NCBI RefSeq assembly: GCF_900961225.1
Contig: NZ_CAAHFN010000067.1
Coordinates: 1 to 38,521, forward strand
DNA length: 38,521 nucleotides
Source of the DNA: Modicisalibacter radicis
Lineage (GTDB): Bacteria > Pseudomonadota > Gammaproteobacteria > Pseudomonadales > Halomonadaceae
Direction of reading: 5' to 3'
Under the pieces are notes generated by a model. The model did no database searches and was not told the DNA's origin. It was given only the letters and a program-made list of their open reading frames with translations. Positions 1 to 6,055 of the stretch are shown in pieces. Both the position numbers and the translations under genes were made by a program. The stretch's first letter is position 1, and each line of letters opens with the position of its first letter.

Positions 1-46
1 CGGGCACCACCTTGGCAATGGCATCGATGGCATTGCTGAAATGCAT
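1..46 (-). CDS. Possible 5' end of a mobile-element ORF, cut by the window edge
   Basis: On the minus strand an ORF opens with ATG at 46 and continues off the left edge (15 codons visible, beginning M-H-F-S-N-A-I-D). A purine-rich stretch, AGGGAAAGG, lies directly upstream as a possible ribosome binding site; it is one arm of the perfect palindrome at 48-84. The ORF points away from the interrupted leuC, which fits the start of a transposase gene in an insertion sequence whose end lies near 115. Fifteen residues are too few to identify a family, so the transposase reading is inference from position. Confidence 0.3.
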   Translation of the reverse strand, partial: MHFSNAIDAIAKVVP

Positions 47-47
47 G

Positions 48-84
48 GACCTTTCCCTGTCAGTGTACCTGACAGGGAAAGGTC
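48..84. repeat. Perfect 16-bp inverted repeat with 5-nt loop
   Basis: Bases 48-63 (GACCTTTCCCTGTCAG) are the exact reverse complement of 69-84, separated by TGTAC. The repeat lies between the truncated leftward ORF and the point where leuC homology begins. It could be a transcription-blocking hairpin or a subterminal structure of an insertion sequence end. There is no T-tract typical of an intrinsic terminator on either side. Confidence 0.6.
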
Positions 85-114
85 TCATGATCAGCTTATT
101 GAAGGTAGGCTTAA

Positions 115-528
115 CTGACTGGCATTACACCTGTGCAGCACGTTTTTATCGGCTCCTGCACCAACGGTCGGATCGAGGACCTGCGTGCCGCGGCCAGCAT
201 CGTGCACAAACGCCACGTCGCTCCGGGCGTCCGTGCGATGGTGGTACCCGGTTCCGGGGCCGTGAAAGCTCATGCGGAAGCCGAAGGCCTCGATCGGATC
301 TTTACGCAGGCAGGCTTCGAGTGGCGCAATTCCGGTTGCTCGATGTGCCTGGCAATGAATGACGATGTCCTGACCGACGGCACACGCTGCGCTTCGACGA
401 CGAATCGCAACTTCGAGGGACGCCAGGGCCGAGGCGCCATCACCCATCTAATGAGCCCGGCAATGGCGGCTGCAGCCGCTGTGGCTGGATGCCTTACCGA
501 CGTACGTCGACTGGAGATCCTGCAATGA
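115..528 (+). pseudogene. leuC: 3-isopropylmalate dehydratase large subunit, 3' fragment only
   Basis: The reading frame is open from 115, just after an in-frame stop at 112-114, and ends at 528. The visible residues match only the C-terminal part of LeuC, the large subunit of the aconitase-family enzyme of leucine synthesis. The three cysteines that ligate the 4Fe-4S cluster are retained (G-S-C-T-N-G near the start, G-C-S-M-C later), but the roughly 330 N-terminal residues usual in LeuC (about 466 aa) are missing. Homology begins near 118-135, so the break coincides with the putative insertion-sequence boundary. Without its N-terminal substrate and cluster domains the product should be inactive. 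The stop overlaps the leuD start as ATGA, preserving the original operon arrangement. Confidence 0.85.
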
Positions 529-1160
529 CTGAGCACACTCGCATCAAGGGACGCTCTGCGGCGCTTCGCATCGAGAACCTCGACACGGACCAGATCATGC
601 CCAAGCAATTCCTACGTGGCATCGACAAGTCAGGCCTGAAGGAGGGATTGCTTTACGACCTTCGTTTCGACGCTCAGGGACAAGCACGACCCGATTTCGT
701 GCTTAACCAGCATTCACATGCAGACGCATCGATCCTGGTCGGTGGCTCCAACTTCGGCTGCGGATCGAGCCGCGAGCACGCCGTATGGGGTCTCCAGCAG
801 TTCGGCATTCGAGCCGTGATCGCGCCGAGTTATGCCGAAATTTTCTACTCCAATGCAATGAACAACCGGTTGTTGCTGGTGACCTTGCCGCCAGCGCAGA
901 TCGCTCAGTTGATGGACGATGCCGATGCCCCCTCCAGGAATACGGTCGAGATCGACATCAAGGAGCAAAGCCTTACGAGCTATAGCGTTCAGGCTAATTT
1001 TGAACTGATGCCGCGCCACCTCAAAATGTTTCTTGAAGGTCTGGACAGTATCGGGCTTTCGTTGACCTATCAAAACGATATCTCAAAGTTCGCTGATCAA
1101 CATTGGGCTCGCCAGCCCTGGTTGCGTGAAGTAGCGGCAATCACTCATCAGCGTCTCTGA
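525..1160 (+). CDS. leuD: 3-isopropylmalate dehydratase small subunit (LeuD)
   Basis: A 211-aa protein of normal LeuD length (about 200-215 aa). It carries the swivel-domain signatures [13 protein letters not shown] and [13 protein letters not shown] followed by an [11 protein letters not shown] segment. With LeuC it isomerises 2- to 3-isopropylmalate. The ATG at 525 overlaps the leuC stop, so translation was coupled to leuC. Because leuC is reduced to a 3' fragment, this gene has probably lost its partner and promoter, unless the organism has another leuC. leuB, the usual next gene, is absent: the next gene is a nuclease. The pair may be a redundant leuCD paralogue or a relic of rearrangement. 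Confidence 0.93.
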   Translation: MTEHTRIKGRSAALRIENLDTDQIMPKQFLRGIDKSGLKEGLLYDLRFDAQGQARPDFVLNQHSHADASILVGGSNFGCGSSREHAVWGLQQFGIRAVIAPSYAEIFYSNAMNNRLLLVTLPPAQIAQLMDDADAPSRNTVEIDIKEQSLTSYSVQANFELMPRHLKMFLEGLDSIGLSLTYQNDISKFADQHWARQPWLREVAAITHQRL

Positions 1161-1256
1161 AACTTTATAGTGAAACTCTGGAGGACATGGACGCACCACC
1201 GGGCCGGGAACTCTGGTGGGCCGAGTAGCTGGCAAGAACACAAACACAAAAAAGAA

Positions 1257-1292
1257 CCCCCGCGTAAGCTCGTGAGAGCCAAGAGGCGGGGG
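1257..1292 (-). terminator. GC-rich hairpin, terminator-like on the minus strand
   Basis: CCCCCGC at 1257-1263 pairs with GCGGGGG at 1286-1292. Read on the minus strand the stem is followed by TTCTTTTTT (complement of the A-rich run at 1247-1256), the layout of an intrinsic terminator or attenuator. On the plus strand no T-tract follows. A second small dyad, GTCCTA/TAGGAC, lies at 1301-1316. No minus-strand gene ends here, so it may be a displaced attenuator or a two-way barrier between leuD and the nuclease gene. Confidence 0.45.
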
Positions 1293-1364
1293 CCGTGTTG
1301 GTCCTAATTCTAGGACTATGGCTGCATCATCACAGACTTACTTGTAACTAAAGGGCAAAGTCGC

Positions 1365-2483
1365 ATGGCCATCGAGCAAGGAATCTGGAAGCTGGCAGGC
1401 AACACAGGTGAGCTGCCGCAGAAGCTGCGGCCCACGGGGCTTGCCGACGAGGGGCAGTTGGAAGAGCAGATCATGCAGGATGTCTCGATCCTCAACCGGG
1501 ACTGGCTGCTGATCGGGCGCCAGGTGCGCACCGGCTTCGACAAGCTGATCGACCTGCTGGCGATCGACGCCAACGGCACAGTCGTCGTCATCGAGCTCAA
1601 GCGCGACAAGACGCCCCGCGACGTGGTGGCCCAGGCCATCGACTATGCCTCCTGGGTAGTCACCCTGGCCGACTACCAGCTGATCGAGATCTACCAGGCC
1701 TTCGCCGAGCGCTATCGGCGCCCTCACACCACGCTCGAGGACGCCTTCGCGGCCAAGTTCGGCATTCCCCTGGATGGCGTCACGCTCAACGAGAACCATC
1801 AGTTGGTGGTGGTGGCGACCCAGCTCGACGCCAGCAGCGAGCGGATCATCAACTACCTCAACGAGTACGCTCAGCTCTCGATCAACGCCATGTTCTTCGC
1901 CGCCTTCGAGGACCAGGGCAACCGTTACCTTAGCCGGGCCTGGATGATCGACCCGGACGAGCCATCACAGCCGGCTGCACGCAAAGCCCGCAAGGAGCCC
2001 TGGAACGGCGAGTACTACGCCTCCTTCGGCGATGATCGCCCCTGGGAGCTGGCACGCCACCATGGATTTATCGCCGGCGGCGGCGCGGCCTGGTACTCGA
2101 AGACACTTGCCATGCTGTCCGAGGGTGACCGCGTCTGGGTCAACATCCCCAAGACCGGCTATGTGGGCGTGGCCGAGGTGACCGGAGAGCGGTGCCGTGC
2201 CGATCAGTTCAGGGTACGGACCGAGCACGGCAGCACACCACTACGGGACATCACCTCGGAAAGTGATTATCCGCATCTCCACCGGGTTATCGATGAAGAC
2301 GACGAGGAGGCAGCGGAATACCTCGTGCCGGTTCGCTGGGTGGCCTCTTTCCCGGCTTCCCAGGCGTTCAGCGAGGTCGGCCTGTTCGGCAACCAGAACA
2401 CGGTCTGCAAGCCGACAACACCAAAATGGGAGCATACCGTGGCACGGCTGAAGCAGGCCTGGAAAATCGACGAGTCATGGTGA
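1365..2483 (+). CDS. PD-(D/E)XK nuclease with NucS/DUF91-like N-terminus and EVE/PUA-like C-terminus
   Basis: 372 aa. The N-terminal half has the nuclease core: acidic residues at E33/E34, D63 in L-I-D-L-L-A-I-D, then E77-L-K79 in V-I-E-L-K, and a following Q90-A-I-D-Y. This arrangement is seen in NucS/DUF91 endonucleases and related restriction enzymes. The C-terminal half (about 205-290) has Y-A-S-F-G, H-G-F-I-A-G-G-G and G-D-R-V-W-V-N-I-P-K-T-G-Y-V-G-V, a pattern found fused to nucleases and resembling EVE/PUA-type nucleic-acid readers. AAGGG lies 9 nt before the ATG. No methylase is adjacent. A role in modified-DNA restriction or repair is inferred, not shown. Confidence 0.75.
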   Translation: MAIEQGIWKLAGNTGELPQKLRPTGLADEGQLEEQIMQDVSILNRDWLLIGRQVRTGFDKLIDLLAIDANGTVVVIELKRDKTPRDVVAQAIDYASWVVTLADYQLIEIYQAFAERYRRPHTTLEDAFAAKFGIPLDGVTLNENHQLVVVATQLDASSERIINYLNEYAQLSINAMFFAAFEDQGNRYLSRAWMIDPDEPSQPAARKARKEPWNGEYYASFGDDRPWELARHHGFIAGGGAAWYSKTLAMLSEGDRVWVNIPKTGYVGVAEVTGERCRADQFRVRTEHGSTPLRDITSESDYPHLHRVIDEDDEEAAEYLVPVRWVASFPASQAFSEVGLFGNQNTVCKPTTPKWEHTVARLKQAWKIDESW

Positions 2484-2745
2484 GTTTCAAGACTTGCCTC
2501 CAGCTTCTTGGGGGCGTATGCACATTGACCCATTGAGATGTAACAGTATTTCTCTAAAAAATGAGCCTATGGCACATCTTGCCGGTCAACACAGACGAAA
2601 GCGCTGATAAATCTAAAAGCAGCCGGCACGACTGACATCTTTGTTGGCAACCGGACTTGGGATCGCGTTCTTTCCGAGGTACCTTTATGCGCCTCACGCC
2701 CCGTGACACATGGCGTCTGTAACCTTTACTGCCAGGACTGCATTG

Positions 2746-3894
2746 ATGGACGATTCCCTGCTGGTCAGCCTCCGCCGCTATCGGCCCCGAGAAGGCCGCG
2801 ATAGCCTCGAGGACTACATCACCGAGATCTTCGCCTGGCTGCTGCGGAATTCCCGCGAAGTGGCCGACGCCTTTCTCGACATCGTCATGGCGCGTGTGCC
2901 GAAGGCGGATCGCATCGAGCTGCCCGATGCCGATCAGGAAATCACCTGGGACACCCAAGCGCCCTATCCGGGCGCGCGCCTCGACATGCTGGCCCAGTGG
3001 CCGGGTGGCGCGCTTCTGTTCGAACATAAGGTACATGCGCCGCTCACGGCCGAGCAGGTGAACAAGTATCGCGATCTGGCGGCGTCGGAGTTTCCCGGCC
3101 GAGTCGCACGGGTGATCGTTGTCTCCGCCAATACCGGCCAGCACCGCCCGGAAGCCCACGGCTGCCTGTGCTGGGCAAACGTATATAAGCTGCTGGAGCA
3201 GCAGCACGAGAGACTGACCGATCCCACCGAACAATTTCATATCGCGAGCTTTCTGGCCCTGCTGCGACACGAAGGGCTGCATCCGGCGGCGCCGATCAGC
3301 CATCAGGCGGTGGCATTCTACCCGGTGGCGTGGCGTTTCCCCGAGCAACTGGCGGCCGCGCTGACACCACTGGCGCACGCCGAATGGCCCCTGAGCGAGC
3401 ATTATGAAGGGCGCGGCCCCAGCACCCGTTGGGGCCGGCTGGGGTTCGAGCTGATCCCCGCGGGTGGCCCCCTCCACTGGATGCCGGGGCTGTTTATCGG
3501 GGTAATTCTCGACGGGCGCGACCACCTGGTGCACAACCGGCATACCGACCGGGTGATGCTGAACGTCATTCTCGACTTCTCGGTCAAGGTGCACGATATC
3601 TACCCTCGGCTACCGAGCTATCAGAAGCTCGTGCATCAGCTTCAAGAGCTGACGCCAGGCAAGGGCTGGAGCTTCTACGATCATCTCGAGGATCGCCCGG
3701 CCAACTACCACCACCCCCTCTACCTGGAAACGCCTCTGCTCGACGTGCTGCGTGGAACGACCACCATGGAAGAGCAGCGAGAAGCGATTCGTCGCGCAGT
3801 CTGTGACGCTATCGACCTGCTACAGCACGATAACGCCCTGAAGGCGCTGACCGATGAAGTCCGGCACAAGGCGAGATCGTTGACCGAGACCTGA
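2746..3894 (+). CDS. PD-(D/E)XK nuclease family protein
   Basis: 382 aa from the ATG at 2746. This start is chosen over 2710 because AGGA precedes it at suitable distance and nothing similar precedes the earlier ATG. Residues 75-110 show a nuclease core: P-G-A-R-L-D80-M-L, then L-F-E93-H-K95-V and T-A-E-Q-V-N-K-Y. Acidic residues near 22-27 could complete the site. The rest of the protein, with many aromatic residues, is not recognised. It lies in tandem, 262 nt after another PD-(D/E)XK gene and in the same direction, next to a FitAB pair. That suggests a small defence cluster, but no specificity or partner can be read from the sequence. Confidence 0.65.
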   Translation: MDDSLLVSLRRYRPREGRDSLEDYITEIFAWLLRNSREVADAFLDIVMARVPKADRIELPDADQEITWDTQAPYPGARLDMLAQWPGGALLFEHKVHAPLTAEQVNKYRDLAASEFPGRVARVIVVSANTGQHRPEAHGCLCWANVYKLLEQQHERLTDPTEQFHIASFLALLRHEGLHPAAPISHQAVAFYPVAWRFPEQLAAALTPLAHAEWPLSEHYEGRGPSTRWGRLGFELIPAGGPLHWMPGLFIGVILDGRDHLVHNRHTDRVMLNVILDFSVKVHDIYPRLPSYQKLVHQLQELTPGKGWSFYDHLEDRPANYHHPLYLETPLLDVLRGTTTMEEQREAIRRAVCDAIDLLQHDNALKALTDEVRHKARSLTET

Positions 3895-3924
3895 TGTCAA
3901 TGACGAGGGAACATCGTCCGACAC

Positions 3925-4362
3925 CTACGATCTTGGCGCTGAGCGATGCTCCCACGGATTGAGTATGTCAATGCCAAGCGACTCGAAGTCCTTCACGTTG
4001 CGTGTGGCAAGCGTGGCGCGATGCTGTCGACAGATTGCGGCGATTTGAGCGTCAGCGGTATGTATCACCCTGCCCGCACGCTCACTGATGACCACTTGTT
4101 CTGCGTAGTGCACCGCCGCGACCTCATCGAACGGCAGAATGCGACCCGCAAAGTCTTCTTCGAACATCGCCGCCGCAATGGCGGCGAACCGGCGCTGGCG
4201 CTTGCCGCTAGGCAAGCGCTCTATGCCATAGAGAATTTCCGCCACGGTAATAGCGGAAATGGTCACGGCACTCGCGTCTTGGCTATCCAGCCAGTCGACG
4301 ACGCACGCCTCCGGTTCGGGCCGCATGAGCTCGGATAACACGTTGGTATCCAGGGCGATCAT
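3925..4362 (-). CDS. fitB: FitB/VapC-type PIN-domain ribonuclease toxin
   Basis: 145 aa, the usual PIN-toxin length. Acidic catalytic residues are D5 (I-A-L-D-T-N-V-L-S-E), E42 (V-A-E-I-L-Y-G-I), D104 (H-T-A-D-A-Q-I-A-A) and D125 (R-N-V-K-D-F). The P-W-E ending matches FitB-like proteins. Such toxins cleave RNA when freed from the antitoxin. The start overlaps the fitA stop as ATGA, so expression is translationally coupled. The gene converges on the nuclease gene ending at 3894. The identification is strong; the RNA target cannot be told. Confidence 0.9.
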   Translation of the reverse strand: MIALDTNVLSELMRPEPEACVVDWLDSQDASAVTISAITVAEILYGIERLPSGKRQRRFAAIAAAMFEEDFAGRILPFDEVAAVHYAEQVVISERAGRVIHTADAQIAAICRQHRATLATRNVKDFESLGIDILNPWEHRSAPRS

Positions 4363-4601
4363 GTATCGAGAGCCGGAGCACGAGGCTTATCAGACCTGGC
4401 TGGCACTTCCAGTTCGACACCTCCCTCCGCCGCAAAGCGCTCCCGTATACGACTGCCCAGCCCCCCTTTTTGAGGTTGGCTCAAGGCGCCGCGGAGAATA
4501 ATACGCACTTCCTCTTCCATGGAGCGACCATGCCTGGCCGCTTCCATACGAAGCTGGGCCTTTAACTGCTCGTCCAGATTGCGAATCGTGATTGATGCCA
4601 T
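4359..4601 (-). CDS. fitA: FitA-type ribbon-helix-helix antitoxin
   Basis: 80 aa starting at 4601, preceded by a perfect GGAGG five bases before the ATG; a longer in-frame start at 4652 lacks such a site. The N-terminus (M-A-S-I-T-I-R-N-L-D-E-Q-L-K) is the ribbon-helix-helix DNA-binding fold, followed by R-S-M-E-E-E-V-R-I-I-L typical of FitA and VapB antitoxins. The C-terminal tail should wrap the FitB active site. A palindrome just upstream (4626-4642) is a likely autoregulatory operator. Confidence 0.9.
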   Translation of the reverse strand: MASITIRNLDEQLKAQLRMEAARHGRSMEEEVRIILRGALSQPQKGGLGSRIRERFAAEGGVELEVPARSDKPRAPALDT

Positions 4602-4625
4602 GCTCGCCTCCCCATGCGCTCTCAA

Positions 4626-4642
4626 TGCAATCAATGATAGCA
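4626..4642. promoter_or_regulatory. Candidate FitA operator
   Basis: TGCAATCA and TGATAGCA flank a single A, giving a 17-bp near-perfect palindrome with one mismatched pair. It lies 25-41 bp upstream of the fitA start and overlaps a TATCAT-like -10 on the minus strand. From memory, gonococcal FitAB binds half-sites TGCTATCA/TGATAGCA; the right half here is identical, although the spacing differs. Confidence 0.5.
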
Positions 4643-4662
4643 CTAAAACCATAAAAGACGCC

Positions 4663-4680
4663 TATCCACGACAGTGGATA
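4663..4680. repeat. 7-bp inverted repeat upstream of fitA
   Basis: TATCCAC (4663-4669) and GTGGATA (4674-4680) are perfect inverted repeats with a 4-nt loop. They lie further upstream of fitA than the 17-bp palindrome and could be a second regulatory dyad or a small hairpin. Confidence 0.35.
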
Positions 4681-4756
4681 TGTTTGGAATTCTACGGTGG
4701 GAAGTGAAGGCGCTGTCGTTGCCTTCTGGTGTCACGCGAGCTACGGAAGGCATTAA

Positions 4757-4802
4757 TGGTGGGCCCAGCAGGACTCGAACCTGCGACCAAGGGATTATGA
4801 GT
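4757..4802 (-). pseudogene. 3' fragment of tRNA(CAU), left attachment-site remnant of the island
   Basis: Read on the minus strand this is the tRNA from the anticodon loop (CAU) through the variable loop, T-arm and acceptor strand to the encoded CCA (TGG at 4757-4759). Homology to the complete tRNA at 29824-29900 stops abruptly after 4802. Bases 4784-4802 are identical to 29851-29869 (19 nt), the probable crossover segment. The T-stem differs in a paired way: GCAGG/CCTGC here versus GTCAG/CTGAC in the complete gene, so this copy forms a proper stem of different sequence. It is the classic displaced 3' end left by integration into a tRNA gene. Confidence 0.88.
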
Positions 4803-5107
4803 GCAATACAGTGAAAAATCCAGACCGCGCCTGCAATGCGGTTATACTGAATAATCAGTCAGTTGGTGATTCCCAATGCTCACACTAGCCACAACGTTTC
4901 CTCGCAATCAGTAACCAAACCGCAACCAAAGCTGGCTGCTCTCAATGATTCCTAAATCGCCCCAGGTTTCATAGACAGCTCCAGAGCGAGGCAGGCGTAG
5001 TACCGACCACCGGCTCTCCGATAACATGGCCGGGTAGTGGAAGCATCGCTGCTGATGACCGACCCGCTACTAACCTTGGCGGGCCAAGCTTGCCTACGGA
5101 GGCTTCG
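4803..5107. other. Left end of the island, no intact gene
   Basis: 305 nt between the tRNA fragment and the first island gene. The only recognisable item is the short integrase-like remnant at 4907-4948. The remainder probably contains the integrase arm-binding region, but no clear repeats or operators were found. Confidence 0.5.
4907..4948 (+). pseudogene. Vestige of an integrase 3' end
   Basis: Bases 4907-4928 match 29755-29776, the last codons of the island integrase, with a single difference (T for C at 4912). The reading frame is the same in both, giving I-S-N-Q-T-A-T, and then diverges to a stop at 4946-4948. An in-frame stop lies just upstream at 4886-4888. This may be the tail of a former related integrase or an attachment-arm sequence duplicated at both ends. 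Confidence 0.45.
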
Positions 5108-5983
5108 ATGCTGAACGCCGACATCATCAGGAAGGATGACGATCGCTACCAGGTCATGGCGATGGTTGACGATCTGCAGAACGTTCTCCCCAGCATGTCG
5201 CTGGGGTTGAATCCGGAGATTCTTGAACTCGGTATGGCGTACCGCTTCTTCCTCGGCTGGTCCGCCGATCACAGCATCTGGATGCTGTGGGCCGTCGATG
5301 TGGATGACCCCACTGGTCAGCCGAGGCCGGATCACCTAGTCGCCTGGCTGACCGACCCCCCCGAAAAGAACCTGGAAGCTATCACCGATGGCCTGATTGA
5401 GCTGTTCCGCAAGGCTAGGCGGCGGCCATGGATCACGGATGACGACATCCGGGCCACACTAGAGACACTCGATTTCTCGATACCCACTGTGGAGGCGCTG
5501 CTGCCCGATGCGCCTGATCGTTGGCGGCCGCTTCCTGCCAGATTCGGTGTTCTCTTTGCCTTATCTGAGGGATGGGGCGTGAACCGAGAAATGTTCCTGG
5601 CTTGGCAACGTCACGACGCCGACAGCATCATCGCCACTCTAGCCGAGGGCCGACGTGATGGCACACTGCTGATTTACACACTGCAGACCGAGAACGTGAT
5701 GCCGATGGAGCCTTACGAGATCGACTGGCCGCTGCTGCGCCGGGGGAAGAACCCGCCCCAGGCGAAAGCAGTAAAGGAAGCTCAACGCCTGTGCCGTATC
5801 TATCAGCATGTCGAAAGAACCGTTGGTTTCGGCGCCACAACCCCTGCCTTCGACTCTGCTGTGATCCGGCTCGCTGTTTCTGGCAGAACCCCTGATGATG
5901 CTATAAACAACTGGTATGCCGTCGCCAAGCCACTCCGCCGCTTACTCCGGAAGTACCATTTAGATGCTGCTCGAACGCGATAG
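5108..5983 (+). CDS. Hypothetical protein at the left end of the island
   Basis: 291 aa from ATG 5108, which has GGAGG five bases upstream; an earlier in-frame ATG at 5090 lacks one. I do not recognise the family. The protein is soluble-looking, acidic and Trp-rich in its first half (W-A-V-D-V-D-D-P, L-V-A-W-L-T-D-P-P), and basic at its C-terminus (K-P-L-R-R-L-L-R-K-Y). There is no signal peptide, membrane segment or obvious catalytic motif. It is the only plus-strand gene in the left two thirds of the island and converges on the six-gene defence operon, stopping 72 nt before the helicase stop codon. Membership in the defence system is possible only on the basis of proximity. Confidence 0.7.
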   Translation: MLNADIIRKDDDRYQVMAMVDDLQNVLPSMSLGLNPEILELGMAYRFFLGWSADHSIWMLWAVDVDDPTGQPRPDHLVAWLTDPPEKNLEAITDGLIELFRKARRRPWITDDDIRATLETLDFSIPTVEALLPDAPDRWRPLPARFGVLFALSEGWGVNREMFLAWQRHDADSIIATLAEGRRDGTLLIYTLQTENVMPMEPYEIDWPLLRRGKNPPQAKAVKEAQRLCRIYQHVERTVGFGATTPAFDSAVIRLAVSGRTPDDAINNWYAVAKPLRRLLRKYHLDAARTR

Positions 5984-6017
5984 GAAAAGTTTGATTGCTC
6001 GCTTTCCCTTAACACAC

Positions 6018-6032
6018 AACCACCGTGTGGTT
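6018..6032. terminator. Small hairpin between convergent genes
   Basis: AACCAC (6018-6023) and GTGGTT (6027-6032) form a perfect stem with a CGT loop, followed on the plus strand by ATTTC. It sits between the convergent ends of the hypothetical gene and the helicase, where a bidirectional terminator is expected, but the stem is short and the T-tract poor. Confidence 0.3.
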
Positions 6033-6055
6033 ATTTCACCCCATCAACCGAGCAT

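Noticed and set aside
2554..3594. Minus-strand ORF opposite the second nuclease gene
   Set aside because: His/Gln/Arg-rich composition and no ribosome site; the plus-strand frame has nuclease motifs.
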